This document shows, piece by piece, positions 13,301 through 28,300 of a DNA stretch of 64,000 nt; position 1 is the first letter of the stretch, and the number at the start of each line of letters is the position of its first letter. The notes under the pieces were generated by a model that was not told where the DNA came from, made no database searches, and was given only the letters and a program-made list of their open reading frames with translations. The stretch covers positions 5,974,501-6,038,500 of the forward strand of contig NC_135386.1 of the NCBI RefSeq assembly GCF_049243985.1. The letters run 5' to 3'. The position numbers and the translations under genes were made by a program. This DNA comes from Paroedura picta. Taxonomy: Eukaryota; Chordata; Lepidosauria; Squamata; Gekkonidae.

Positions 13301-16300
13301 GCTGTAGCTAAACTATCTATGACAGATGGCTCCCAACTTTCCCTTGGAAATGTGCAAGGAAGGAAAGCTTTTTAAACTTAGCTAGGTTTCTCATATTGTT
13401 GTTTTGGCGCTGAGCGCTCTTAGGTTTAGGAATGCCATAGTGGTTATCTTCACTCAAAGCACAGAAGACCTATTTATTTTCTTGTTCTGGCCTTAACGGA
13501 TCAGGCAGACAATAGGGAAAACAGAACAGAAGTAACTGAGAATTTTGAAACTTGATTAATGGCGTTTGCTCCTCCATAGACTCCAGCCAACAAAATAATT
13601 GTGCAGAAGAGAGCCTATCTAAAAATAAAAATTGTTGGGGTATACTTAAGCTTCTGTTTGGTTTATTGTATTGCATATTGTATTTAGCGTAATCTGTTTT
13701 GAGCGTACCCAGTACATCAGCCTTTGCTCGTAGGATTTGTCTTCTAGACATTCTTTCGTCTTTGTACTCTGGTAAGAATTATTTCCAGTGTAGTCAACAT
13801 CCTTTAGGACATACGTACTCAGAACTGAACACAGTGTTAGGACTGCACCCGGTGTTCAAGTGGGGCCTTTGAGGACACACTGAAACGTAAAAAAAAAAAA
13901 AAAAGCTTTCGGAGGACAATGGCTTTGCAGTTTGCAGCTCTTTCCAGGACTGTGAACTTGACTCACCCAGCTTTACCTGAAGCCTTCCAGTGCCTTTCTT
14001 TTGCACAAGGGTGTCCTGCAGTGTGAGGTCAAACCCCCCCTCAATGGAGGTTATTTTCTTGCCGCTTCCGTTTTTACCTACCCGTTGATCAATGCTGTCA
14101 GATTAGTAGTGCTTTGGCAAGATCTATCATGGCTCCTGATCTGTCCTCACCTGTTGAAAGTGTGCAGGTATGCCTTTTTTAAAAAATCCCACAGCCTTCC
14201 TTTTGGCCTGGCTGCAGCGGGAGGTCCACATGCAGACGTCTTAATCCATTTTCAGTTCCTTCAAGCTTATTTAGTGCATAGAGAGATGCATTGTTTCCTT
14301 TATATGCTGCTTGCCCGCATTAGTTGATTCAGTGTAGAGACCCCCATCAGTGCTTGTATCTTCCCCAATTCACAACGTTCTAGCACCAAAGAAGGATTTC
14401 AGTAGTTTGTGCCTTGTAGCAGCCGACTTACATAATTTAGACCAGGGGTAGTCAAACTGCGGCCCTCCAGATGTCCATGGACTACAATTCCCAGGAGCCC
14501 CTGCCAGCGAATGCTGGCAGGGGCTCCTGGGAATTGTAGTCCATGGACATCTGGAGGGCCACAGTTTGACTACCCCTGATTTAGACTTACAACTGAAGGA
14601 AAGTGAGGGATTTGGGTGTCAATAAGCCAAGTATATGTCCTATAAACATGATTCAATGCCCAGGTAGTTTTGTCTTGTCCTCTGCGGAGATGACGCTATG
14701 TTCCTCATACAGGGCATTTATTTAATAGAGTACGAAACTACAGTCTGTTAGGGGATAAATATTTAACAGGTTTGGCAATTCCATTGCAACTTGTGCATGT
14801 CCCATCTTCAGTCCAGAGAGGTAGGACCCCCCCCCCTTTCAAAAAGCTTTGAGAATCTGTGGAAGCAATTGCTCAGTTGAACTTTGACTCTTGCATATCA
14901 GGTGGTGTCACAAGATAGAAGTCCTGAAATCCCACCAGGATGCTGTTGTCGGCTGTTTTGTAGCACACAGGGCTTTGTGAAGCCGGAAACGCCACAAATA
15001 CGGGGGTCAGTCATGAACATGTGGAATGGAAAGGAACCTCCTGGCAGTCACTTCTACAAATTCAATTACTGCCTTGTGGATTTATGTGTGATAGAGAGAT
15101 CTAGGCCTCCCTAAGCCTAACATTTGTCGGTCAAACCACTTCAAGCCAGTGGTTGCACACTGATATATGCCAAGAGCTGTTCCCTGTGTAATGTAGGGGG
15201 TCGGTGTGTTTGTTTTTGGCTATAATGTATTTACTCTTAGGGAGATGGGGGGGGGGAATGGTTTGCACGTGTGACCAAATTGGAAACATAAATAATAAGC
15301 AGCACCCTTGAGAAAATGCTGCTGCAAGTTTAGAAGTGCAGTCGTCCCTTCTCTTATGTGCATGCAATCGATTTTTTTGCCGCCTGATTGTGGTCAGGAA
15401 ACGGTTCTGTGAGTTTGTAGCAGTGGCTGGCTTAGTGCCTCCCCGATGGATTGGCGCTTTGGGTATTACAAAGACCCCTTTCCCAGAGCAGGTTTGCAGT
15501 ATTTTTTTTAAAAAATAAAAACGCCTTTGCAAAAGAAACTGGTTTTGGAACTAGAGTTGTTTAAACGCCCCAATCGTGCATAAAAATGGAAGGGAGAGAC
15601 AGATGGCCTTCCACTCCTGGAGCCAGGGGAAGGGGCACGACGGATAACAATCTGTGGTGGAACCTTTGTCTAAACATATCTGCATTGTAAACAGAGGGGG
15701 CTTGCTTTCAGATAGGGAAAAAACAGCACAGTGGCGTCTGCTTGGAGATGGGGCTGCATACGCTCCTTCCCATGTTTCCCTGGTTAGGAGAATTCCAAGA
15801 TGGCCAGGATGTAAAGGTACAATGCTCTTAATAGGCACAGCTTTAGCTGGGTCTTCACAGCTGGGGAGAGAACATCTTCAGGCTGTTTTGTGCCACAAAT
15901 CTAGAGTAGGATAGGGAGCGTGGGTTGCAAGAGGTTCTTCTTGGGCTGGGAAGCCATGAGACTCTTACTGCTGTGAGACTAAATCAGAGTCCAATGGCAC
16001 CTTTAAGACCAACCAAGATTTATTCAAGGCGTGAGCTTTCGAGTGCAAGCACTGTTCCTCAGACTCGAAAGCTCACACCCTGAATAAATCTTTGTTGGTC
16101 TTAAAGGTGCCACTGGACTCGGATTTTGTTTTGTTGTACTGCTTCAGACCAACACTTGGATCCATGCTATGAGACTGTCGTGCCCCAGAGGAACTTCTGA
16201 TTAGCCAGCAGGCTCCGAGAACCCCTGCTTTTAAGCAAACATGTTTCATGCAGAAATTTTAAAAAGGTGATGCGAAGGCATGGCATTTCCCCACAGCCCC

Positions 16301-19300
16301 ACAGAATTGGGCAATGTCAGTGCCCAGTTAGGGGGGTGGCGAACACAAAGAGACCCCAGCTTTGCAGCAGCTGCGTGAGAGACGTTCGGTTGAGACAAAG
16401 TAGGTCGCTCCGTGTTTGGAACGGGGATTTGAACGCAGCTCTCTTGGGTCCAAGTTTGCTGACAAAACAGCTGTTCTGTAAACAGAGGTCTGAAACAGAG
16501 TTTCTGCGTTATCTCCGTGGCACAGGAACCGCAGCAGAGTCGCCTCCTCTGGAATAACTTGAAGAGCCTGGCCCAGTGCAGGAACGGCCAACTTCACAGG
16601 TCTGCATCAGATTTAAGGCTGTTTTCCAAGGCACGATGCCCCTTCTGCAGTCATAGGTGGGTGTATGAAACTGCCGTGACCACAGTGAAAGGTAAAGAAC
16701 CGGGCTACAGGTCTGCAAGGTGTAGGACTGCGTGTCTGGCTTAGGGTACAAGGTTTCGAGAACCTGTTTCTGGTGCATGCATGGGTTTCTTCTCTGTGTT
16801 GGGCCTTGAGGGACTAGCGACGTCTGGGAGGAGAGCAAGCTCCCTCAGGCTCACCACAATGCCCGAGCTCTCTCCCTCTTGGTGGAACGTATGGGCATGT
16901 TGTCGCTATTTTATTGCATGGGGAGTAGCGATGCTGCAGAGGAATTTAGAACGGATGCTTATTGTGAGGAACCAATTCCAGACGACTCTTGGAGTGCAAC
17001 CGTTTCTGCATAAATATTATTTTGCTGGCAGCAAAAGCGTTTGGTTCGTGCTGTAGTTATCCTGTGTATTCTGCCTTCCCAAGGGTGCAGCAGTACTCAC
17101 TCAGTGGCTAGGGACTGTTTCTCTCCCCCGCCCTCAAACTATCCTCCACTCAATGTAATATTTATTTAAATCCCGTGTCACTGTGACACAGTCTCCTTTC
17201 TCTTTACCTATTCAGGGATGGAAGAATGAAACTTGATTAGCAAAGCTGTTAATCTGCCTGGTTTGCAGGACAGATTGGTGTGTGTGTGTGGGGGGGGGGT
17301 TACCTTGGAGCTGTGTATTTTGAGCTGTGAATCCCGGACCTTAGAAAATGTGTTCTAAGAATACTCTGGCACAGGGTGTTACAAACCACACATGCAACAA
17401 TCGCCCCTCTTCAGAGCGGGCATGCAATCAGGATAACCCTCTGGGAGCAGAGGGGTGAAACTAGGTCAGAGCTGTGCAAACATGCTACTGTAGATCAGCC
17501 TGCGGGATGGTGCCAAATTTCGTGAAAACGTTCCTGCGAAAAATTTTTACCGTTGTGTCTTTCTGGTTTTTGCTTGATGTTTTTCTAACGGTCTCATTGA
17601 GTCAGATTGGACTCGACGCTTAAAAAAAAAAGCCAGAATTAAACAAAAAGTTTCTACTGGTTAATTTTTAATTGTGAATTTGATCCTTGTGTTGGGTGAA
17701 CGGACGAGAAAAGACGAATAAGCCGTTGGGCTTACGGTCTGTTTTTAAAACTGAGAATAGAAGAATATGAAAGATACCGGTGAAGTGTCAGTTTTGATCA
17801 GGTGTAGTCAAACTGCAGCCCTCCAGATGTCTATGGACTACAGTTCCCAGGAGCCCCTGCCAGCATTCGCTGGCAGGGGCTCCTGGGAATTGTAGTCCAT
17901 GGACATCTGGAGGGCCGCAGTTTGACTACCCCTGGTTTTGATTTTCTAAAAGGTACATTAAAGTGGGCCTAAGCATATTTACCTGAAGCCAAGTCTCTTT
18001 ATGAGCTAGTCAAGCAAGCGTTCTTATATAGCTCTCTTGTTCAGTGCCCGTATATTTAACCCTCTTGATCTCAGAGATCCTATAGCCTTCATTTGATCCA
18101 AATAAGGGCAGTGTTTCTTAAAAAGTCCAAGTAGACTAAACTGTTCTGGCAGCATTTTAGGATTTGATTTCCGGAGTGTGTGCGGGGAATCTCTACGCAA
18201 TATATTTTTCAGTACAACGTCCAGACTGCTCATGCTGGGGGGTCTGAGATCTTAAGCTGTGCAAAGCAAATGCTGTTTTGAGCATGTGTTTACTGATAGT
18301 CTAAATTTACAGTATTTAAAATAGAACCTCTCAAGTTTCATTTGTTGACTGTGAGTCCTTGCTCACACTCCAGGATTCGACATGTCTGGTACCTTGGTTA
18401 AAAACAATTAGCACGCTGTACTTAAGCTGAGGTTGCAGATGCTGCCTTACCCTGTTGAATGAAACCTAACTCCTGGTGAAAGTGACCTTAGACCACCCTC
18501 CCCTCCTGTAGACCACCCTCCCCCCCCTGCCCGTAGACCACCCTCCCCTCCAAAAAAACCCAACCCCTCATGTTTTGCCTTCCACACAAACATGGAGGAA
18601 AACAATTGTCAGAATTGACCCTTTGTTTTGAAGTGCTTCTAAAATGTTGCATTTAAAGGGTTGCTCCCAGCCTGACAAATGGTGAGAAAGTAGTCAGGCT
18701 TTTAGTTGGGTGCATATATTTTTCATGGTGCTTTATTCCTGAGAAATTTTTTTATATTCTAAATTATTGGGAGCCATTCTCAGCTGTTGGATAAGTTTAC
18801 AGTCAAACCTGGCAAACCCCCTCCATGTTTAGTCAACAAGCTATACAAATCCTGTGTGAATTTGTTTACCTTGTTTTCTTGGCACAAAAACATACTGCTC
18901 TTACGACCCCTTGCAAACATTTGCAATGCTTTTTAGGTACATTGTTTATTTATTTTATTTTGTTTATTTATTTCGATTCTTAGCCCGCCGTTTCCAAAAC
19001 TGGCTTGCGGCGGGTCACATTGGAGCTCTGCGCGTTTGTTGCTTTTGGCTAGGGATAGGAAAAAATATTTTGAAGACATGTTGATTTAAAACATATCGCA
19101 TTCTCTCATTGCACTTAGCAACACCATTGTGTGAAATTCCTTTTTAACGGTAGGCGACTTACCTGATTCTGAATTGAAGCTTGAGGAAGGTCTTGTGCAC
19201 TTTGCTGAACAAAATAGGATGTCTTGATATTTTGTTTGATACTCAATTCCGAATCAAAAACCTTTATAAAACATTTGCAGTCATTAGGAACATTTGGAAG

Positions 19301-22300
19301 CAGAATGAATTCTACGGATTTGGAAGCAGAATGAAGCAGAATGCAAAAAAAAAACAACCCGAGGCCTGTATTGTTTTCGCAATGGGGGAGGGGAGGTGCT
19401 TTGTGATAGAAACATAAAACAAGGGGATTTGTTACATTATACATCTGCTGGAATCAAGTATCTCAGTGTAATTTATGAAGAGCATTGCCAGCTGCTGCTT
19501 TATCTGCTGCGGGTTGCTGAATTTTAATTCCTTGTACTAGTTCAGACTGGACTTGTACTGTAACAATGAATACCCTGTTGTGTGCCTTGTGAAAACCTCG
19601 CTTGGGACGAGAGGCGGCGTAAAAGCTGAGTTTTTTGAGCTGCTATGTATGGCAGGTGTTCCAGCGTCCTAAAAGTTATCCCGAAGGACATTTCCTGGGT
19701 ACCACACATCCTTCCATCCTTCCGAGGGCGGTAAAATGAGTACCCAGCTTGCTGGGGGGTAAACGGTGATGACTGGGGAAGGCACTGGCAAACCACCCCG
19801 TATTGAGTCTGCCATGAAAACGCTAGAGGGCGTCACCCCAAGGGTCAGGCATGACTCGGTGCTTGCACAGGGGATACCTTTACCTTTACTTACACATCCT
19901 TTCTTTCCCATTAATTGGCCCTTGGTCTTAAGGACAGGCACGGTACCTTGCAGAGGTAAGGCAGAACCTTGGCATTTGGTTGGACGTTGATTCTGAGTAT
20001 TAACCACGGCTGCTCTAGCCATGAGAGTTTTGGCCCCAGAACCCCACTAGGAAGTATTGACGGCAATCTCTCGTCCCTTCCAACATGGAAGCATCGAGTC
20101 GGAATGTTTCACCATTATAAAGGATTCCCGCGAAATAAAACAGGCTTGTTTTGTCTTACAGAGTGAGAGAGAAGCAGTTAGCAGGTGCGATTGGTGCAAA
20201 ATATTAATTAATTAATAGGATTAGGATTAGGTTTAAGCAGAAATGGAAGTGAGAGGGTTGGGGCATGGGAAGAGACAAGACGGAAACTGCTTTGAGCAGC
20301 GGTATTAAATGGCTCTGAAATATAGTGAATAAGTGCAAGTAAATAAGTGTGGCTTTTGTGTTGTCAGGAGGAGCCAGGCATTTAAATCTGGAGAACAGCA
20401 AGGAAGGCCTCTGCTGAGTATGCCTTTTCCCAGAGCAGCAATAACTTACGTTGATGTTAAGATTCTTGTCACAGTTACCAAACTTATTCTGTACACTTGT
20501 TACTCAGTGAATGTTTCCCCTAAGCCGTCCTGAGCCACAAGGGAAGGTGGTATATAAATACAAATAAATAAGACTGGGGGAAATCACAGTCAGAGTAGTT
20601 CAGCAGTGGAATAGGCTGCCTAAGGAGGTGGTGAGCTCCCCCTCACTGGCAGTCTTCAAGCAAAGGTTGGATACACACTTTTCTCGGATGCTTTAGGATG
20701 GTTAAGGCTGATCCTGCATTGAGCAGGGGGTTGGACTAGATGGCCTGTATGGCCCCTTCCAACTCTATGATTCTATGGTTCTATGACTAGATGGCCTGTA
20801 TGGCCCCTTCCAACTCTATGATTCTATGATTAAATGGTGCCAGGCAGTGTCATACGATGGCATGAGCTAGGCAGGAAGGATCATCACAAATACATACACA
20901 GCTATAGCCTGCCTTTCCTTCCTTATTTAGACCATTGACTAGACAGGAGGTACAAAAGGGACATGCTTCCATTCCCCTTGTTGGAGATTGTAGCTCTGCT
21001 TGCAAGAGGAGGGAAAGAGTCAAGAGAATTCTCTCACTGGGGGGCTCTTGGCAGTTGGCCCCACCTTCTCCTTGGTTAGATGCGGAGCTGCTTTGGCCCT
21101 TGCTGGCCTTCTGTGGTTCAACACAGGACCTCTCTTCTTCTCTCTCTTAGCTGGGCTTAGAGCTGTAGCAAGTTAACCTTTTTGAAATTGATCTGTTCGT
21201 AATAAGATAAGGGGGACTCCATAACATGATACTCCACTGAGGTCTCTCCCTGCTCTAAATCCTGCCCACTCCCCCCCCCACCCCTAAAGTCTCCAGGTCT
21301 TTCCCACCCCAGAGCTGGGCAACCCTCGGTAACAGCCTTTCCGTTTTCTTTCTCCAGTGGCAGCTTCCCAGAGAGAATATGGATTTGAGCCAAAGCTTTC
21401 GCTTGATGGAATGACATTCGGTGTGCCAGTACTGCGAAATGTACCCATTGGTGCTTTCCGAATGTATGAAGCGGAAACACGTTCCTGGCACACCAATCAA
21501 ACCCCGTTTGCTTTTCCAGCTTTGCCTTGGGCAAAGATCCGTAGAACATTTATTTAGCGATATGGAAACACCGTGACCGGCTTATTTATAGCACGAAGCA
21601 CGTAACATCGTTAAAGTATGTGCAGCAAATGCAGTCCTAAAATCACAGATTGTCCCCCCCCCCACTCCCCCCCCCCCGGAAATACAAGCTGTAAAAAAGG
21701 AGCAGTGCTGTATTTACAAACCTGGAAGACCAAGGCATTACATTAGCTGTGCTAGCCTATGCGATGTATGCGGCTGACAGTGCTGCTAATGACCATTATC
21801 AGAGTGTCCAAAAGGCACGACAGATGTCCATGGACTACAATTCCCAAGAGCCCCTGCCAGCAAATGCTGGCAGGGGCTCATGGGAACTGTAGTCCATGGA
21901 CATCTGGAGGACCACAGGTTGACTCCCCCTGCTCTAGAGCTCTATTTTTATTTTTATTTATTTATTTATTTATTATTTGATTTATTTGATTTTCTATACT
22001 GCCCTTCCATATGGCTCAGGGCGATTTACATATACTATTATATAAATATAATAATTAATTAATAAATACAACAACATGGGGGGATACATGGAACGAATTA
22101 GTATGTAACATATACAAATACAACAACAACAACAATCTAAATAACACAATTTCAGTGATCTTAAACAACAATATAACGGGAACAGGAACTTAGCTAAGGC
22201 CCTTAGAGAGGTCAGATTGGTTCAGGTGGAGGAGGGCTTTTGCAAGCCCTGTGGAATTGTGGGAGTCTGGCCCCAACACAGAGCAGGCCCGTGTAGCATT

Positions 22301-25300
22301 CAAAGGCCTGTAGAGGCAGAGCAGGCTTGTGCAGTGTTCTAAACCTTCCTGGAGAAAGTGATCTCATCCATCTCCTCCAACAGACTTTTCCATAATTTGG
22401 GGGTTTCTACAGAAATGCTGTAACTTTAATAAAGCAGTTTACAAGCAGACGTAACTTTATGCCAGTGTGTGGCCACACGTCAGAGGAAGAGATAAATGGC
22501 AGTCCCGTGTCATGAGGGGCTTTATGATGGGTCAAAGTCAACCCCTGGAGCTTCATGTGGAAGGAGACTGGTAGCTAGTGAAATGGCTTTAGTATGGCCA
22601 TATATGCTGGGCTCCAAACAATGTGGGACAGTCTCACGGTTTCTCTGATGGCCGTGAAGTCCCAAGTCCGACCAGACAAGGTGATAGAAATTGAAATCTC
22701 TACATTTAGGCTTGTGAGTCTCCAGGTGAGGCCCAGGTACCTCCCGGAATTACAGCTGAACTCCAGAAGACAGATCTCGGTGCTTTGATGGGTGGACCTT
22801 ATGACCTTATACCCCACTATGGGCCTCACCTACAAATCTCTAGGAAACTCCCAGCCCAGAGTTCTCATCTCCAACACAGATGCAGAGAATCGCCTCCATC
22901 ATTTCAGCCAAGGAGGCAACTTGATGAGCAAGGTGAATGCTTCAGCCAGTAGAATTCCTAACCCTGTCCCCTGGTACCCAGCACCGGGCACACAAGACAA
23001 TCAAACCTGGCTATGCAGTGCTCCAGGGATCTTTGGAAAGACACCCAGGAGATTACAGCCAACTCCATCCTTTCAGTCAAGGCCGGTGAAGGTCCGCAAA
23101 CCCCCTCTGGAGTCAACTGAGAGGAAAGCAGCTGGCCTAGTATCACCTAGCCAGGTTTCCGTCGGGCTCGTGCGTCAACATCCTCCTCCAAAACTATGGA
23201 GGAGGGTGATGTTGTTTCTAACCAGCCAGTCATTCGTCAACATCAAGGTCTACCTGGAAGATAGTGAAGAAGTCTCCGCGCCTACCTGTTGAAGGATGGG
23301 CTGGAGATGAGCTCCTGATTAGCTGCTGATACAGCACAATCTGCCATTTGGCAATTAATTTGAGGGATGTTTATGGAGAGGCATTTTTAAGTGTATGCCG
23401 CTTGCCTCCACGGGCCTATTTAGTAAAGGAAAGGAAATAAACGGTAAACACTTGAAACTTTGACAGGTGGAGATCACAGTGTAATAGCCAAACCAATATT
23501 TCCTCATTGTATGTACTCTTTATTATTGTCGACATTTTTGGCAATTTCATGCAATTTCTCTTTTGGCTACTTTTTTGGCATCCCTGTAGATGTTCTACAC
23601 CTTTTTGTTACTGGTTTAATCTTCTGCAAGAGCGTTTTTATCACGGTGTATTGTGATTTTGGTTTAAACTTGGACCTCCAGTTCACTTGTCTTTCAGATA
23701 CTTAAGGTAAAGGTAAAGGTATCCCCTGTGCAAGCACTGGGTCATGTCTGACCCTTGGGGTGACGCCCTCCAGCATTTTCATGGCAGACTCAATACGGGG
23801 TGGTTTGCCAGTGCCTTCCCCAGTCATTACCGTTTACCCCCCAGCAAGCTGGGTACTCATTTTACCGACCTTGGAAGGATGGAAGGCTGAGTCAATCTTT
23901 TCAGATACTTAGAAGGAAGTTATTTTTCAGGCGCTAACTGGGCCTCTGCCTCCTGTGGTCCCCCTCCGAGGGAGACTATGGCACAGATTTTGTAGGGTGG
24001 TATGCCTTGGAGAAAAGGGGACTGTCAATTAAAAAAAAAATGTGCGTGAACAGCTCATAGAATACTTGCCCTGTATCGGATGCAGTCAGCCACATGTGTT
24101 GTGGGCAATTCGTTGTGGAGGTCACCTATTTGAACTTTGCATGCTAGGATTTCAGTTCTGGAAATCAAAACTGTCTCGACAGGGGCTGTACCGTTACATA
24201 AAACGGCTTGGCCTTTCACCAGAGACTGCAAGCAGAATTCACTTGTGAGAATAATGTGTGATCTTTTTTTTGGGGGGGGGGGGTTTACATAAAAATGGCA
24301 AAATGTACGGCATGGCACTCTGATGAAGATGCAGGTCGTCTGCTGTTTTGGAAATGAACGCAACTTGGGTTGCCAGCTTTGGGTTGGGAATTCCCTGGGG
24401 ATTTCGGGATGGAGTTTAGCAAGAGGAAGGACGTCGGCTCGGTACAACGCCTTACGTTTAACCTTCCAAAGTAGCTCTTTTTTTACCCCCCGGGGAACTG
24501 ATTTCCGTCTTCTGGAGATCGGTTGTAATTCCAGGAGATCGCCAGGCCTCGTTTGGAGGCTGGCAACCCGAAACGGAATGTGGTTGAATTTTGCCAAAGC
24601 GGCACGAATGCATGGGTTTAATTATTTGTCTTGGTGCTCGTATCTACTGGAGTCCTTTGGTCTCTTTGGCAGACACTTTAGATGAATACTTCGAGTACGA
24701 CGCGGAGGAGTTCCTTGTCAACTTGGCCTTGCTGATCACTGAAGGTAGAACACCAGAATATTCTGCCAAGGGTCGAACTGAAGGCCTCCACTGCCCTCCA
24801 GCCCAGTTGGGCCAGCCAGTAACAGCCAAGCATGAATGCAGTGACCAACTGGCCCAGGTATGACAATGCACGTTCTCCATGATTGGGGTTGACTCGGCTT
24901 TCTAAATGGGTTCATCCAGTAAATTAAACAGCAAACGTGTGAGGGAGGGGTTGGAGCCTTCAGAACGACACATGTTTTGTAGAAGAAAACTTAAAAAAAT
25001 TTTTTTCAGTGTTTGCAATCCAAGAACATGCAGCATCCCTGTCCTTAGAACACAATAGTGGGAAAGAAAAAGTTGCTAATAAGAGAGCCAATGATAGCAA
25101 ACAGCCTACTTTGAGCATGGATGAGACACCTGGATGCTTCCTTAGAGAAAATTTAGATACACGGAAGTTCTCCAGCCTTTGGAAAAGAAACCTGGAATTG
25201 TGCTTTCTAACTCGCATCCCCTGAAAAGGGGAAGATATATGTATGACTGTACCCCTAACCTAGCATTTGGGAACCTCTGAGGATGTACATAGTGAAAGAA

Positions 25301-28300
25301 TGAATATAGACAGGGATATATACTAGCAGTCATGACTTAACATCTGAATTGGGGTTCTACTTCTGAACTACCTCTTGCTTTGTCATGTTAAGATGGGATC
25401 ATCTATTATATTTGGGAAACCATAGCACTGGAACATCTTTTTGATAAGCTGGGCAGGGAAACTGGAATGCTTTAATTGTACCGACTTGATACATTTGGAG
25501 TGGTCCAAGAAAGAATTGTGCTTGAGAGGAGAAAGTGGAGTCAACTCTTCTGTTATGTGATAATAGACTTCCTGTAATAACCTCAACATAATTGTCCTCT
25601 GATTCAGCTGAAGAAAGGAAGGGGGGGGGGAGCAGCTCTGTAAGCTTGCTGCAGCTGAAACATTAGAACGTCTTGTGGCATCTTAAAGGCTAAAGAACGT
25701 AATGTGGCACTTGCTTTTTGTAAACTGGAGCCCGCTTGGTCAGTTGCATAAAGGTTTCATTCAGTAGGCAGAGCAAGCCAGTCACCACAAAAGGAGAGGT
25801 AAAGAGGAAGGTGCTGCACAGAGGGGTCAGAAGGTGCGGTTTCCTGAGGACGCCGATGTATTCATTACACTGCAGAGCACAGGGAAAAACAAGATCCAGT
25901 CGCAAGAGTAAACGATCCACTCAGAGTTCCCAGTGAATGAATTAGCAAAGCAGGATACAGTTGACATAAACCAGACAGCAGGAAAAGTTCCTCTTCTTCG
26001 ACAGCTCTGTGTCAAAGTAAGTGGAAATAGAATCAGGTGTTTAAAATGTTTAGAAACCAGTAGGGTAGAATTTCAACCCCTTTAATAAAATTAAAGGCCA
26101 CAGTACTTCAGTGGAAGAATTTCAGAGGGAGGCTGGTTAGTTGGAGAGATTGCTGAATTGCAGCTGATAATGAGGTTTGCGATAGTGCATCCTCCTGGAC
26201 CGAATCAAGATCGAGGTTTCTTGTTTCATTATCAGTGCTGATTCCTCTATGCCTACTACCCCTCTGCTTATCTTTCCTATGCCAAACATGCCTGCATTTA
26301 CCTGCATTGTCATTCAGCTTCTGAAGTCACTCTACTCCCCAATTAGAAGGACAGATGGACTTATATTCTAGCTGCCTCTGAATAAGTGAGCAGTGGCACT
26401 TCCTTTGCCACCAATTCTGTTAGCCTTTAAAGTGCTCCTGGATGCTTGCTCTTTTCCACTGCTACAGACATACGGCTGCCCATCTTGGCCAAGCAAGCTG
26501 GAATTCATTCTAGTCTGATGCTGTCAGACTGCAGGTGAAGAGCTCACTTCAACAAGTAATCGTCCCTCCCTATGGACCTGCATACATCATTCATGTTCAT
26601 CCTATTTCATCATCAGCGCTCAAGAATGGTCCATGTATGCTTTGAGTGGATTCCTTACTCTTTCGTCTAGATCGTGCTTTCATCTGTGCTGAGCCGTGCA
26701 ATGGCCCTTCCAGCCTCTCTCTGCAGTGTATTATAAATATAATAATAAATACAAATAACTCGCCCTCCCCTTTCTGCTGTTTGGCATTCAAGTGAAAGAG
26801 AGAGGTATATCTTCCTACTGAATGGACTTTGTGTGTCTGATGAAGTGAACTCCAGCTCAGGAAAGCAGCTGCCCTAAGCTCTATAGACTTTAAGGTACCA
26901 AACAAATCCTTTCGGATTTTAATAAACATGTTTATAAACATTGCACCAGTACATGATTGTGGCCGAGTTACTGGCAATCAAGATTTAAATCTAACCGTGT
27001 TTTCCAATTCTTTTGTTCCAAGTGTCGTCAAGCCCGACGCACTAGGTCTGAGGTCACGTTGCTGTGGAAAAATAATATTCCTATCATGGTGGAAGTGATG
27101 CTACTTCCAGACTGTTGCTATAGCGACGAAGGGCCAGCCACAGAAGGGAACGATCTGAACGATCCTGCAGTCAAGCAAGATGCCTTGTTACTAGAGAGGT
27201 GGATTTTGGAGCCAGTTCCACGACAGTAAGTTTGTATACGTGGGTGGGTTTAAATTTCCTTAGGTGCGTGCAAAATCTGAGACTCTGATGTGTATTTGGT
27301 TCCGTTTTCAGCTTGAGATCAGTTTTATAAGGTTCCGTTTTACTGTATACGAAATGAAAAGGGCAGTATTTTGAATGAGATATTTCCCTGCAGCTTTTAC
27401 ACGTTGCCTATGCAAAGTGTTGAGGTCTAGTTAAGTGTATTAATGTTTTACAATTACTCGAAGCAGACAGGTGCATGAAACTGCAGACAGGAAACTTGCT
27501 GAACTTTCTGTTCTGGGTGGCATTCTTAAAAGTGTGTGCTCAACTTTGTGATGGGTCTCATGGGTCTCTTTTTGGATTTTTATTTTAGAAGCGGCGACCG
27601 ATTTATCGAAGAGAAGACGCTCTTACTGGCCGTCCGCTCTTTTGTGTTCTTTTCTCAGCTGAGTGCTTGGCTGAGCGTTTCACACGGGGCGGTCCCACGC
27701 AATATTCTCTACAGGTATGTCTGAAGCCCGACCAGCTCTCCCTTGGTTCTTAGCAAGCATTGCTGTTTGGAGGATGCTAGTTCGTTCCTGGCTCTCTCGT
27801 TCTTCTGAGAGCACACAGCTGTTGTACTTGTGTGTGAAGAGCGACTGCCTTGAAACCCCAAACGTACCTTTCTGTTTAACATTTCAGAGTAAGCGCGGCG
27901 CACGTAGACCTGCAGTGGACTTTTTCCCAGACACCAACCGAGCATTTCTTCCCCGTCCCCAACGTTTCTCACAACGTGGCCTTGAAAGTCAGCGTCCAGT
28001 CCTTGCCGAGACAATCTAACTATCCGGTCCTGACCTGCAGCATCCACGCCAACCTCGGGTTTTACGAAAAGAGGGCAGAAGAGAACAGTGGACATCAGCA
28101 CTGTGATCCCGTCAGGGCAGAGCAATGCAACGCGCCCGCCTCGCAGGGCTTGTGCAGCAAACTGCTGTGGACCGATGGCGTGCTCAGTGCCAAAAAAGGC
28201 CCTGAGCTTGGCCCAGCCGTCAGGACCCTGAAATTCTTTCAACCGACTGGGCTTGCGTCAGACTTCAGGCCATCAGAGCCTAACCTCCATTGCTACACAG

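Larger units (their letters stand above)
1341..24672 (+). other. ATOSA intron, about 23.3 kb, mostly repeats
   Basis: No coding exon was recognised here. The stretch holds foldback hAT-like elements (2908, 7657, 14443, 17799, 21821), gecko-type SINEs (6620, 11276), other tRNA SINEs (12574, 19714, 23705), CR1 tails (4893, 20578) and LINE tails (1958, 7260, 18938, 21950). A second foldback family occurs near 8017 and 15977. Between these I see only non-repetitive sequence with no open frame that resembles a known protein, for example 9300-11250 and 12900-14430. Enhancers may be present but cannot be recognised by eye. Confidence 0.8.

Noticed and set aside
14001-14327. A 108-codon frame in ATOSA intron 1
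   Set aside because: No recognisable domain and no supporting splice or promoter signals.
22800-23300. A 166-codon frame
   Set aside because: It overlaps a decayed repeat and shows no protein family likeness or splice context.
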